This document shows positions 17,247-25,748 of a stretch of 64,000 bases of DNA, piece by piece; the stretch's first letter is position 1; each line of letters opens with the position of its first letter. The position numbers were made by a program, and so were the translations under genes. Below the pieces are notes generated by a model, which saw only the letters and a program-made list of their open reading frames with translations, did not search any database and was not told the origin of the DNA. Origin of the DNA: Chitinophaga sp. (GTDB taxonomy: Bacteria > Bacteroidota > Bacteroidia > Chitinophagales > Chitinophagaceae); the NCBI RefSeq assembly GCF_019236475.1, contig NZ_JAFAIX010000002.1, positions 186,001 through 250,000 on the forward strand. The letters run 5' to 3'.

Positions 17247-18602
17247 TCATTCCCCCGAAACGCCCGATGCATAAGGTCTTAGCAGCCCAATAATCGTATC
17301 GTTTTCCGGATATGGGGTCAGAAAAGACCGGATTACTTCCGGATCATTATGGTCCAGGTGTTCAGGAAAATAACCCATTCCATAGAATTTCCCTTTCTCC
17401 ATCAGGATGCAACTACGTTCACCTGGATGTAATCCTTTATCTACAATGGTGACAGAAGGTTGCTGCTGTTGCAAGTATTGGATAGCTTCCAATACGCGAC
17501 TATTATAGACGATCGCATCTTCTTCCCTGCGGCAAGCGCCATTGCAAGTACCGGCGGTAATACCGGCGCAGGTGCCATCTCCTTTTTGCAGGAAACATAA
17601 TTTCGGACACAGATTAAATTCCTTAATCAGTGTGCGCAGCACCCGGTGGCCATCTACCAGCAGGTTAAAACAGTGGATAGGATGAGAATGTTTACGACGC
17701 TTTTCAATGGCGATACGCAGATATCCCTGTTGATCTTCGAATATGTAAAATCCATATTTATATTCTACATGCTTCTGGGCAGCATTAAAGGCGGGCCAGA
17801 GGCGCTTAATTTCCACGGATTCCAGGATACAGGCCATCAGCTCTGTTGCCGTTGGCTGATACGTAATGCTATGGATGGTACGCAAGAAATTCTGGCGCTG
17901 CCGACCAGGGTTATTGCCTGTAAAGTGACTGTTCACCCGTTTTTTTAGGTCGACCGCCTTCCCTACATACACCACTTTCCCTTTTTGATCGTGAAAATAG
18001 TAAACACCAGGGGCACTAGGCAGGTCCCTTACCTGCTCTGGCGGCAGATTTGGAGGCAGAAACTGCTCTTTAGAACCGCCTTTCAGCATACCCGCAATGG
18101 CCTGGGAATGATCATGCTGCAACATCAATCCAAACAGTTTCATCGTGGCTTCTGCATCCCCAGCAGCCCGGTGACGGCCATTGATGGGGATTTCAAAGTG
18201 GCGGCAAATATTCCCTAGGCTGTAAGAAGGTAGTCCCGGGAAAATTTTACGTCCCAATCGTACCGTACACAATTTTTTTGCCTGCAAATCATAACCCGCA
18301 GCCTGTAAATGATATTTCAGAAAAGAATAATCGAAGTTGACATTATGTGCAACAAAAATGTTGTCTTTAAGGAGATCAAAGACCATCGGGGCCACTGCCT
18401 CAAAGGGAGGCGCCTCGGCCACCATTTCATTGGAAATTCCCGTCAGTACGGAGATATAGTACGGGATAGGAACACCAGGATTGACCAGCGTTTCATAATG
18501 CTGCACCAATTCCCTGCCATCATACAGATAAATGGCAATCTCTGTTATTCCGCTGGCACTGGCATGACCACCAGTCGTTTCGATATCTACTATTGCATAC
18601 AT
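17247..18602 (-). CDS. DnaQ-type 3'-5' exonuclease fused to GIY-YIG (UvrC/Cho-like) nuclease
   Basis: The start ATG at 18602 gives 451 residues starting MYAIVDIETTGGHASASGI; seven extra upstream codons are possible but not family-like. Residues 1-165 are a DEDDh exonuclease: Asp6 and Glu8 in VDIETTGG, FVAHNVNFDYSFL, and HRAAGDAEATMKLF. Residues about 200-285 form a GIY-YIG nuclease domain (APGVYYFHDQKGKVVYVGKAVDLKKRVNSHF). A C-terminal part with CPKLCFLQK and GTCNGACRREED resembles the Cys-rich linker of UvrC. The architecture matches DNA polymerase III epsilon-like/Cho-like repair proteins; a role in excision repair is inferred. Confidence 0.9.
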   Translation of the reverse strand: MYAIVDIETTGGHASASGITEIAIYLYDGRELVQHYETLVNPGVPIPYYISVLTGISNEMVAEAPPFEAVAPMVFDLLKDNIFVAHNVNFDYSFLKYHLQAAGYDLQAKKLCTVRLGRKIFPGLPSYSLGNICRHFEIPINGRHRAAGDAEATMKLFGLMLQHDHSQAIAGMLKGGSKEQFLPPNLPPEQVRDLPSAPGVYYFHDQKGKVVYVGKAVDLKKRVNSHFTGNNPGRQRQNFLRTIHSITYQPTATELMACILESVEIKRLWPAFNAAQKHVEYKYGFYIFEDQQGYLRIAIEKRRKHSHPIHCFNLLVDGHRVLRTLIKEFNLCPKLCFLQKGDGTCAGITAGTCNGACRREEDAIVYNSRVLEAIQYLQQQQPSVTIVDKGLHPGERSCILMEKGKFYGMGYFPEHLDHNDPEVIRSFLTPYPENDTIIGLLRPYASGVSGE

Positions 18603-18913
18603 CCTAAAACAAAGATATTGCATTTGAGATTACATATGCAGATCACATAAACAATCATTCATGCATAATATTTGTCATATTTTTTAAAAAAATAATGATC
18701 GATAGCCCCAAAGGATATCCCATTGAATTGCTTATCTTTAATAAGCACAAATAGTACATCATTTTCCTTATTCTGTGCATTTGATCCCTTTTGTTAAAGC
18801 TTGACCTTTGTAGGGTCTTATGAACAATAGAAAAGCGGACTTGTTAAGCATAACGGAGCAGCGCAACCTGTTCACAGACAGCAACTAATTTCAACCACAT
18901 AAAACATTCACTT
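18603..18913. other. Intergenic region between divergent genes, no gene seen
   Basis: A 311-bp AT-rich gap between the divergent nuclease and YceI genes. It must hold both promoters. No open frame, hairpin or RNA motif was convincing; the sequence around TTTGTTAAAGCTTGACC (18789-18805) could hold the YceI promoter, but the fit to TAnnTTTG is poor. Confidence 0.4.
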
Positions 18914-19447
18914 ATGGCAAAAACAACTTGGGTAGCAGATGCTGACCACAGCGAGCTTGAGTTTAAGATCAGACACTTGATGATCACCAATATCACTGGG
19001 AAGTTTCACACTTTCACAGTAGATGCAGAAACAGAGGAGGAAGACTTTTCGAAAGGAAAAATTACAGCGTCAGTGGATGTAGATTCCATTAGTACCGGTA
19101 ATGAGCAGCGGGATGGCCATCTTCGCAGCCCGGATTTCTTTGATGTAGACAAGTATCGTTACATAAAATTTGTGGCCACTAAAACAGAGAGTATTGATCA
19201 TGACGGGTCATGGTCACTCTGGGGAGACCTGACTATCCGGGACGTTACCAAAAACATCAAGCTGGATGTAGAATTCGGCGGTGTGGTAAAAGACCCATGG
19301 GGCAATACAAAGGCTGGTTTTACCATACATGGTAAAATCAACCGGAAAGATTTCGGCCTGAACTGGAATGCGGTAACAGAAGCAGGCGGTGTAATGGTGA
19401 GCGATGAAGTCAAAATTCTCTGTGAAGTACAGATGCTTAAGAAATAA
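18914..19447 (+). CDS. YceI family lipid/isoprenoid-binding protein
   Basis: A 177-residue lipocalin-like YceI protein. The family binds polyisoprenoids or fatty-acid amides in a beta-barrel. Typical blocks: WVADADHSELEFKIRHLMITNITGKF at the start, GKITASVDVDSISTGNEQRDGHLRSPDFFDVDKY in the middle, GDLTIRDVTKNIKLDVEFGG, and KDFGLNWN. There is no signal peptide, so this copy is likely cytoplasmic, unlike E. coli YceI. It heads a run of co-directional genes (18.9-22.2 kb) resembling electrophile/quinone stress genes, but a terminator separates it from the next gene. Confidence 0.93.
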   Translation: MAKTTWVADADHSELEFKIRHLMITNITGKFHTFTVDAETEEEDFSKGKITASVDVDSISTGNEQRDGHLRSPDFFDVDKYRYIKFVATKTESIDHDGSWSLWGDLTIRDVTKNIKLDVEFGGVVKDPWGNTKAGFTIHGKINRKDFGLNWNAVTEAGGVMVSDEVKILCEVQMLKK

Positions 19448-19451
19448 TTTT

Positions 19452-19484
19452 TTCCGGTCCCGCCCCGACGCGGGACCGTTTTAT
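19452..19484 (+). terminator. Terminator after the YceI gene
   Basis: Stem CGGTCCCG/CGGGACCG (19455-19462, 19471-19478) with an 8-base loop followed by TTTTATT. It separates YceI from the downstream cluster, probably partially. Confidence 0.8.
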
Positions 19485-19498
19485 TAAAACAGTATACC

Positions 19499-20431
19499 AT
19501 GAGCGCAATTACAGGCATACATCACGTTACGGCTATTTCCGGCAGCGCAAAACGCAATTTCGATTTTTATACGCGCGTGATGGGATTACGATTTGTAAAG
19601 AAAACTGTCAACTTTGACGATCCCAATACTTACCATTTTTACTATGGCGACGAATCCGGCACACCTGGCACTATATTGACTTTTTTCCCTTGGGAAGACA
19701 TTGCCACTGGTCGCCGCGGCACGCACATGGCTACAGAAATCGGTTATGCCGTACCTGACGGTAGTCTGGATTTCTGGCTGAAACGTTTCGAAAAAGAGAA
19801 CGTCATTTACAACAAACCATCTTCCAAATTCGGGGAAGTATATCTCACTTTCCTGGACCCAGATGGATTGAAAATAGAACTTACCGTACCGGAACTTCCT
19901 GATAATCGGGAACCCTGGGAAACGGCTGAAATCAAAGAAGCGAATGCTTTACGTGGCTTTCATCATGTTACCTTGACTTTGGATGACATCCAGCCTACTG
20001 CAGATCTACTGGTCTCTGTTTTCGGTTATGAATTGAAAAAGAACCATACCAACAGGTACCGCTTTGCAGGACCTAACGGGGAAAAAGGCGGATATATTGA
20101 TCTGGTGGAAGCTAAGGGGGAGATGCGTGGTCATGTGGCCGGCGGATCTGTGCACCATGTGGCGTTCAGAGTACCTGACGATGCTACCCAAGAACATTTC
20201 CGGAAAATCCTGGAAGATCGTGGATTGCATATTACTTCCCAGTTGGACAGGAAATACTTTAAATCCGTATATTTCCGGGAACCAGGAGGCGTGCTGTTTG
20301 AACTGGCAACCGATCAACCCGGATTTACCGTAGACGAACCTAAAGAACAGTTGGGACAGCATTTGATGTTGCCTCCGCAGTTTGAAGCGCAAAGAAATGA
20401 AATTGAGAAGAAATTAATAAAGCTCGATTAA
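19499..20431 (+). CDS. Two-module glyoxalase-fold (ring-cleaving dioxygenase, MhqO-type) protein
   Basis: A 310-residue protein with two VOC modules. The first begins ITGIHHVTAISGSAKRNFDFY and ends with FLDPDGLKIELTVPE; the second begins LRGFHHVTLTLDDIQPTADLL, with GSVHHVAFRVPDD and FREPGGVLFELATD. His and Glu residues in these blocks are the expected metal ligands. Members such as Bacillus MhqO/MhqA are annotated as ring-cleaving dioxygenases induced by quinones. It is the first gene of a tight run: the esterase follows after 1 bp. The substrate is not known. Confidence 0.9.
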   Translation: MSAITGIHHVTAISGSAKRNFDFYTRVMGLRFVKKTVNFDDPNTYHFYYGDESGTPGTILTFFPWEDIATGRRGTHMATEIGYAVPDGSLDFWLKRFEKENVIYNKPSSKFGEVYLTFLDPDGLKIELTVPELPDNREPWETAEIKEANALRGFHHVTLTLDDIQPTADLLVSVFGYELKKNHTNRYRFAGPNGEKGGYIDLVEAKGEMRGHVAGGSVHHVAFRVPDDATQEHFRKILEDRGLHITSQLDRKYFKSVYFREPGGVLFELATDQPGFTVDEPKEQLGQHLMLPPQFEAQRNEIEKKLIKLD

Positions 20432-20432
20432 C

Positions 20433-21059
20433 ATGGACTTCCAACCAATGAAATATATTTGGGAACCTGCGGTTAACGGCAATGGATATACGTTATTGCT
20501 ACTGCATGGAACCGGTGGAGATGAATCCGACCTGTTACCTATCGGGGCGCGACTGGGCGCAGGTTTCAATATCCTAAGTATACGAGGGAATGTATCAGAA
20601 CATGGGATGCCCCGTTTCTTTCGGAGGTTGAGCATGGGCATCTTTGATGAAAAAGATGTTCATTTCCGCACCCATGAAATGGTACATTTCTTACAAGAAC
20701 TTTCATTGGGATTGGGTTTTGATCCCGCTAAGATGATAGCAGTTGGATACTCCAATGGCGCTAATATTGCCGGTGCTACGCTGATGTTGTATCCCGAACT
20801 ACTAGCAGGCGCTATTCTGTTTCGGCCAATGCAGCCTTTATATGGACTGGAAACAGCCTTTGAAACAGAGAAGGCACAGCCGGTATTGATGAGTTCCGGA
20901 AAAGAAGACAGTACCGTAGATCCTGCTGCCACAGAAGGCTATGCCACACTATTGGAAGCCAACGGATTTAAAGTAAGCGCCATGCAGGTAGAAGCAGGAC
21001 ATAACCTATCGCAACAGGATATCACCCTTGCCGGCAAATGGCTAAAAGATTCATTTTAA
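20433..21059 (+). CDS. Phospholipase/carboxylesterase-family hydrolase (MhqD-like)
   Basis: A 208-residue alpha/beta hydrolase without signal peptide. Oxyanion region LLLLHGTGGDESDL, nucleophile Ser107 in GYSNGAN, Asp163 in STVDP and His190 in AGHNLS form the catalytic triad. It begins 1 bp after the dioxygenase-like gene, the same gene pair as mhqO-mhqD in Firmicutes, where they respond to methylhydroquinone. It probably hydrolyses an ester or thioester made during quinone detoxification; this is inferred from context. Confidence 0.9.
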   Translation: MDFQPMKYIWEPAVNGNGYTLLLLHGTGGDESDLLPIGARLGAGFNILSIRGNVSEHGMPRFFRRLSMGIFDEKDVHFRTHEMVHFLQELSLGLGFDPAKMIAVGYSNGANIAGATLMLYPELLAGAILFRPMQPLYGLETAFETEKAQPVLMSSGKEDSTVDPAATEGYATLLEANGFKVSAMQVEAGHNLSQQDITLAGKWLKDSF

Positions 21060-21083
21060 AAAAATTGATAAGGAAGCTGCACT

Positions 21084-21491
21084 ATGACTATGGACGAATC
21101 AGTGAAAGTATCGATTGGCAACGTTCCCTACCAGGTTTCAGTAGAAACCCGCGGACACAGATGGTTGGTGGATGAGCCAGAAGATGTGGGTGGTGGAGAC
21201 ACGGCTCCAAGTCCCGGAGAGCTATTACTCAGTAGCCTGGGCTCTTGTACCGCCATCACGCTTAAGATGTATGCCACCAGGAAAAAATGGCCAATGGAAG
21301 ATGTAGAAATAGAACTGGCATTCAACACCGCACTAAAGCCAGATCCTTTAACTACCGTAATTGAACGAAATATCACCATTAAAGGTGACCTCACCGATGA
21401 ACAAAGAGCACGCCTGATGCAGATTGCGGATGCCTGCCCTGTTCACAAGGTGTTGACTAACCCTATAAAAATAATCACTCGTCAAGACTAA
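21084..21491 (+). CDS. OsmC/Ohr-family peroxidase
   Basis: A 135-residue OsmC-family protein that would reduce organic or fatty-acid hydroperoxides. The peroxidatic Cys is in LGSCTAITLKMYA, the second in ADACPVHKVLTN, and the N-terminal domain carries PSPGELLLSSLGSC. It continues the co-directional cluster 24 bp after the esterase gene. Confidence 0.92.
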   Translation: MTMDESVKVSIGNVPYQVSVETRGHRWLVDEPEDVGGGDTAPSPGELLLSSLGSCTAITLKMYATRKKWPMEDVEIELAFNTALKPDPLTTVIERNITIKGDLTDEQRARLMQIADACPVHKVLTNPIKIITRQD

Positions 21492-21506
21492 AAGGAGGAT
21501 TTCAAA

Positions 21507-21956
21507 ATGAAAGACATTACTAAGAAATACACGAACGGAGAGGTTACCATTGTATGGAAACCCAATGTATGTGTACATTCTGAAGTATGCTTCCACGGTT
21601 TACCGGAAGTTTTCAACCCTAAGGAAAAGCCCTGGATTAATGCAGAAGGGGCTACTACAGAACGTATCATTTCCCAGGTAAAGCAATGCCCTTCCGGTGC
21701 GCTTACCTATTACCTGAATGCAGATGTGGAGGCAGAAGCAGGCGTAGCGCCCGTGATAGAAGCAGACAGCATTGTGGAACCGCTGCCCAACGGACCCTTA
21801 CTCGTGTATGGCAACATTCTCATTAAAGAGGCAGATGGCCATGAAACACACAAAAACAAGGTGACAGCCTTCTGCAGATGTGGCGCATCCAGCAATAAAC
21901 CCTATTGCGATGGCACCCATGTAAAAATCAATTTCAGAGATAAACCTGAACAGTAA
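21507..21956 (+). CDS. Fused YjdI (mono-cluster Fe-S) and CDGSH iron-sulfur protein
   Basis: A 149-residue two-domain iron-sulfur protein. Residues 1-72 are a YjdI/Fer4_19 domain with Cys22, Cys28 and Cys61 (CVHSEVC, KQCPSGAL). The C-terminal part is a CDGSH zinc-finger-like [2Fe-2S] domain with Cys123, Cys125, Cys134 and His138 (CRCGASSNKPYCDGTH). The linker is acidic. An AGGAGG-like GGAGG stands 10-14 bases ahead of the ATG. It lies between OsmC and YjdJ, with YjdJ overlapping its stop by 1 bp. Redox sensing or electron transfer in the stress cluster is inferred. Confidence 0.92.
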   Translation: MKDITKKYTNGEVTIVWKPNVCVHSEVCFHGLPEVFNPKEKPWINAEGATTERIISQVKQCPSGALTYYLNADVEAEAGVAPVIEADSIVEPLPNGPLLVYGNILIKEADGHETHKNKVTAFCRCGASSNKPYCDGTHVKINFRDKPEQ

Positions 21957-22228
21957 TGGAATTAACGATTCATAATAATACCGCTCAACATCGTTTTGAG
22001 ACTACCGTAAATGGATTCACTGCATTTATTCAATATCATCTCTTCCAGGGTGGCATCGCCTATGTACATACAGAAGTACCGCCAGAACTGGAAGGGCAAG
22101 GCATTGCATCTCAGATGGCCAAATATGTGTTGGATTACGCCCGGACAGAGCACTTGAAGGTAAAACCTTTATGTCCTTACGTGCACGCCTATATGAAAAG
22201 GCATCCGGAATATAACGACTTACTCTGA
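21956..22228 (+). CDS. YjdJ-type small GNAT acetyltransferase
   Basis: A 90-residue minimal GNAT (Gtn/YidJ-YjdJ group). The acetyl-CoA-binding loop is VPPELEGQGIASQMAKYVLDYAR, with the C-terminal CPYVHAYMKRHPEYNDLL typical of the group. The start overlaps the previous stop (TAATG), so it is translationally coupled to the YjdI-CDGSH gene, as in E. coli yjdI-yjdJ. The acetyl acceptor is unknown. Confidence 0.92.
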   Translation: MELTIHNNTAQHRFETTVNGFTAFIQYHLFQGGIAYVHTEVPPELEGQGIASQMAKYVLDYARTEHLKVKPLCPYVHAYMKRHPEYNDLL

Positions 22229-22251
22229 TGATCAATCAGCAGCACAAATGC

Positions 22252-22294
22252 AAAGCGGCTGGCAGGGATTAATTCCTGTCAGCCGCTTTTTTTA
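22252..22294 (+). terminator. Terminator closing the stress cluster
   Basis: AAAGCGGCTG and CAGCCGCTTT with an inner CAGGGATTAATTCCTG extension, followed by a long T-run. Confidence 0.88.
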
Positions 22295-22320
22295 TTTACT
22301 ATCTTTATAAAAAACATAAT

Positions 22321-22896
22321 ATGATACTCTTACAAGCCATGCTGCAACCCTGGCATTGGGCTATTGGCGGGTTCCTGATAGGGCTGACAGTTCCCCTACT
22401 GTTATTGCTCGGAAATAAGCCATTTGGCATCTCCTCTTCTCTCCGACATATCTGTGCCGCCTGTTTTCCGGCGGATATTTCCTTCTTTAAGTACGATTGG
22501 AAGGCACAGAAATGGAATTTATTCTTTGCTGGAGGCATTCTTATCGGGGCATTTATTGCCGCTCATTGGACGCAAGGAAATGGGGAAATGGAAATTGCCG
22601 CTGCCACCAAAGAAAGACTGCAAAATTATCAAATCCATAACTACCAGGGACTGTTGCCGCAGGAGCTATTTAACTGGAATAACCTTTTTACGTTGAAGGG
22701 GCTGATATTCTTTGTAGTAGGCGGTTTCCTCGTTGGCTTTGGCACCAGGTATGCTGGGGGCTGTACTTCCGGGCATTCGATCATGGGATTATCCAATCTG
22801 CAGTGGCCTTCCCTTGTAGCCACCATCTGCTTTATGGTGGGAGGTTTTATTTCCGCCAATGTGATTCTTCCCTGGGTATTTTCCATTCTTAATTAA
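22321..22896 (+). CDS. YeeE/YedE-family sulfur transporter, first half-protein
   Basis: A 191-residue inner-membrane protein with about five helices. The motif GGFLVGFGTRYAGGCTSGHSIMGLS carries the conserved Cys of the YeeE/YedE (DUF395, TsuA-like) fold, which in the thiosulfate transporter relays sulfur through Cys residues. A second motif half lies in the next gene, 6 bp downstream; together they make a complete unit. Thiosulfate or another sulfur species is the inferred substrate. No rhodanese or persulfide dioxygenase gene is next to it. Confidence 0.92.
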   Translation: MILLQAMLQPWHWAIGGFLIGLTVPLLLLLGNKPFGISSSLRHICAACFPADISFFKYDWKAQKWNLFFAGGILIGAFIAAHWTQGNGEMEIAAATKERLQNYQIHNYQGLLPQELFNWNNLFTLKGLIFFVVGGFLVGFGTRYAGGCTSGHSIMGLSNLQWPSLVATICFMVGGFISANVILPWVFSILN

Positions 22897-22902
22897 TGCG
22901 TC

Positions 22903-23313
22903 ATGAAAAATATTAAGTACTTATTAGTCGGAATTTATTTTGGAATTGTATTGGTGAAATCGCAGGTAATCAGTTGGTTTCGGATACAGGAGATGTTTCA
23001 GTTGACTTCATTTCATATGTACGGCGTAATTGGAACAGCCGTTATTACTGGGATGATATCAGTGCAACTCATTCGTCGGTTTGGCATTAAAACATTTGCT
23101 GGTGAGCCGATTTCCATTGCGCCCAAGCAATTTGATAAGGGACAGATTTTCGGAGGAATTATCTTCGGATTAGGTTGGGCGATAACAGGCGCTTGTCCGG
23201 GTCCATTGTTTGCGCAGATTGGTAGCGGCTTTACAGTGGTGGTGATCACTTTATTGAGTGCGATTGCCGGAACCTGGGTATATGGTTTGTTGGAGAAAAA
23301 GTTACCACATTAA
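22903..23313 (+). CDS. YeeE/YedE-family (DUF6691-type) sulfur transporter, second half-protein
   Basis: A 136-residue membrane protein with four helices and the motif GGIIFGLGWAITGACPGPLFAQIGSG, whose Cys pairs with that of the preceding gene. The product of 22321-22896 and this one are the common split form in Bacteroidota and Proteobacteria. The genes are co-directional and 6 bp apart. Confidence 0.92.
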   Translation: MKNIKYLLVGIYFGIVLVKSQVISWFRIQEMFQLTSFHMYGVIGTAVITGMISVQLIRRFGIKTFAGEPISIAPKQFDKGQIFGGIIFGLGWAITGACPGPLFAQIGSGFTVVVITLLSAIAGTWVYGLLEKKLPH

Positions 23314-23350
23314 GGGCCGACTTTCGTCAGCCCTGTGTGATATGTATTGA

Positions 23351-24472
23351 TTAACGATGTTGAGACATTTGATAGATAATGGCGATGACAGCGATGATAA
23401 AAATTATCAGTCCAGCAATCTTCACCCAACTGTAAGGCCTGTCACCAGTCACTTCACCAGTGGTAGCATTGACTACGAAATGATATACCTTGTCGTTGTA
23501 TTTGTAGGCGCTGATCCAAACAGGCAGCAGTAAATATTTCAGGCCAAGACTATTATATACGACATCGTAATGGTCGATGATCTGTTCATCTCCACCGATA
23601 TCATCACGAATTTCCTCGCGAATAACCGGGTCCATACGCTGTTGTGCCAATACCAACCCTTGTTCCGCATTGGTTTGATACAATTCCGCCCGGAAGCCGC
23701 TCAAGTAGCGACCATCATAGGCTTTCAGCAATTCCAGTTTCCATGGTTCCAGGATCACTGCCATTTTCTGTGGCAATGAAGGGCTGGCGGAAACGAGGAC
23801 ATCACGGAAATCATTTGCAACGTGACCGGATGTACGATACCAGGCAGTATGACGTACCTGGCGGGTACGGGTTTGTTCCTCCCCATTTACCGTTTCGGTA
23901 TAGGTTTCTGTAACGTAGTAGTACTCCCCTCGCTGACCTGAATACGAAGTGCTGGTATCCGCATCATAGGACCAGTGAGGAATGTATATCCCTTTCAATT
24001 GTTGGGAAGAACCGTCTCTTACTTTTTTAACGAGATCCGATGGCGCGAACCATAGTTTGCTCATCCAATTACGGAAGAAGCCAAGGGCTTCCCCGTCTTT
24101 AATGATGAATGGCAGCACGTAGTGTGGCTGGAGCATGGAGGTGGTCTGTGCATGGTCTATGACCAATGGTGATGCACAGAACGGGCAGGAATCGGCCGTG
24201 ACATTGGGCAGTAAAGTAGTGGATGCACCACAGTTGGTACACTTCACCACTACAGCTTCCTGTGTAGCGCTGGTATGCGCCTGTTCAGCCGCGATAAATT
24301 GTTCGTAATCGAAGGAGTGTACCTCCGTTTCTGTTTCCTGTGCGATTTCGTTTACAGTTCCGCAGTAATCGCATTTCAGGCTGTTGGTACCTGGTGCATA
24401 ATGAAGCACCGCACCACAGTTCTGACACTTTAGAGAGGAGACCGTTTCACTTGTTTTGTCCTCAAATGACAT
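23351..24472 (-). CDS. Zinc-ribbon protein with C-terminal transmembrane anchor
   Basis: A 373-residue protein with two zinc ribbons: CQNCG...CDYCG (residues about 16-40) and CTNCG...CPFC (about 76-97). A large middle part follows (HYVLPFIIKDGEAL, GIYIPHWSYDA, a TETVNGEEQTRTRQVRHTAWY segment), and one C-terminal helix (WVKIAGLIIFIIAVIAIIYQM). Similar proteins are often mislabelled as PriA-like because of the zinc ribbons. It is 57 bp downstream of the SPFH-GYF gene on the same strand and likely works with it at the membrane. The function is unknown. Confidence 0.82.
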   Translation of the reverse strand: MSFEDKTSETVSSLKCQNCGAVLHYAPGTNSLKCDYCGTVNEIAQETETEVHSFDYEQFIAAEQAHTSATQEAVVVKCTNCGASTTLLPNVTADSCPFCASPLVIDHAQTTSMLQPHYVLPFIIKDGEALGFFRNWMSKLWFAPSDLVKKVRDGSSQQLKGIYIPHWSYDADTSTSYSGQRGEYYYVTETYTETVNGEEQTRTRQVRHTAWYRTSGHVANDFRDVLVSASPSLPQKMAVILEPWKLELLKAYDGRYLSGFRAELYQTNAEQGLVLAQQRMDPVIREEIRDDIGGDEQIIDHYDVVYNSLGLKYLLLPVWISAYKYNDKVYHFVVNATTGEVTGDRPYSWVKIAGLIIFIIAVIAIIYQMSQHR

Positions 24473-24529
24473 AGGGCAATATTCAGTCTGTTAGATAGCA
24501 GTGCGGCGGGTACCGCACTGCTCAAAAAA

Positions 24530-25672
24530 TTAAGGTAATGGCGGAGGAACAGTAGCGAGTACCGGTGCCAGTTCTGGCACTGTGGAAGCGGCGGACCATG
24601 CAGCCATACCAGCTTTCCATACCAGGGTATTGCCATTCAGTTGACCAGCAGCGGCGAGCTGACGCAATTGATCCATTTCAAAAGGACCAGATTGTTTACC
24701 ATCTACAGCTACGTAGAAAGCTACCGCAGCAGGCAACGGCGGAGGAACTGCGCCCTGGGTTGGGGCAGCAGCACCGGTTCCACTCTGGCCGGTTACTGGA
24801 TTGAAAGTATTTTGTTGGAACACATTACCCACTTGGCCCATCATGGCTGCGCCCATACCGAGGCCCAGACCAGCGCCCGCGAGGCCGCCGCTGCCAGGGT
24901 TTTCCGCAGATTTTTCCATGGCGTTAGCTGCCTGGAATTGCGCATAGGCGCCCAGGTTACCAACGATACCCATGCTACTGCGTTTGTCCAGCGCTGCTTC
25001 CACTTCCGGTGGCAAGGAAACGTTTTCAATCAGGAACTTGGTCAGTTCCAGGCCCAGTTCATTGAATTCAGGGCTGATTTTATCACCAATAACTTTGGAA
25101 ACTTCGTCATAGTTTGCCGCCAGGTCCAGTACAGGGATTTTTGCTTCCGCAATGGCATCCATACCACGGGAAACAGCCAGATTGCGTAACTGTTCGTTGA
25201 TACCATCCACTGTAAATTCAGGGTTGGTAGCTGCGATTTCTTTCAGAAACTCACCAGCATCCTTTACGCGGAATGCATAACTACCGAAGGCGCGTACACG
25301 CAGCGGACCAAATTCCGCATCGCGCAGCATAATCGGATTCTTAGTACCCCATTTCTGGTTGGTAAATTGACGCATGCTCACAAAGAAAACATCCGCTTTA
25401 TAAGGGCTATTGAAGCCATATTTCCAACCCTGTAAAGTAGCCAGGATAGGCAGGTTCTGAGTATTCAGTGTATACATACCGGCCGGAAACACATCCGCAA
25501 TCTTACCCTCATTCATAAACACAGCTACCTGTGATTCACGTACGGTGAGTTTGGCGTTTTGTTTTATTTCATTCTGATAGCGGGGAAATTTCCAAACAAT
25601 AGTATCCGCGGACGTATCCGTCCATTCAATAATGTCAATAAATTCATTCCTGAGTTTATCAAATAATCCCAT
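24530..25672 (-). CDS. SPFH-domain protein with C-terminal GYF_2-type domain
   Basis: A 380-residue protein. Residues about 1-240 are an SPFH (band-7-like, virion-core-protein/YdjI group) domain: MGLFDKLRNEFIDIIEWTD, FPRYQNEIKQNAKLTVRESQVAVFMNEGK, LRVRAFGSYAFRVKD. A Gly/Ala-rich low-complexity linker follows (about 245-310). The tail is a GYF_2-like domain (FYVAVDGKQSGPFEMDQLRQLAAAGQL, TLVWKAGMAAWSAA). There is no transmembrane segment. YdjI-type proteins act in membrane stress with PspA; here the partner is probably the zinc-ribbon membrane protein encoded just downstream. Confidence 0.88.
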   Translation of the reverse strand: MGLFDKLRNEFIDIIEWTDTSADTIVWKFPRYQNEIKQNAKLTVRESQVAVFMNEGKIADVFPAGMYTLNTQNLPILATLQGWKYGFNSPYKADVFFVSMRQFTNQKWGTKNPIMLRDAEFGPLRVRAFGSYAFRVKDAGEFLKEIAATNPEFTVDGINEQLRNLAVSRGMDAIAEAKIPVLDLAANYDEVSKVIGDKISPEFNELGLELTKFLIENVSLPPEVEAALDKRSSMGIVGNLGAYAQFQAANAMEKSAENPGSGGLAGAGLGLGMGAAMMGQVGNVFQQNTFNPVTGQSGTGAAAPTQGAVPPPLPAAVAFYVAVDGKQSGPFEMDQLRQLAAAGQLNGNTLVWKAGMAAWSAASTVPELAPVLATVPPPLP

Positions 25673-25748
25673 AATGACAAGTTTTTAATACGAGTTAATG
25701 TCTGTCAAATCTACAGAAATATTTATTTGAATTGGAACTAATGATTTG

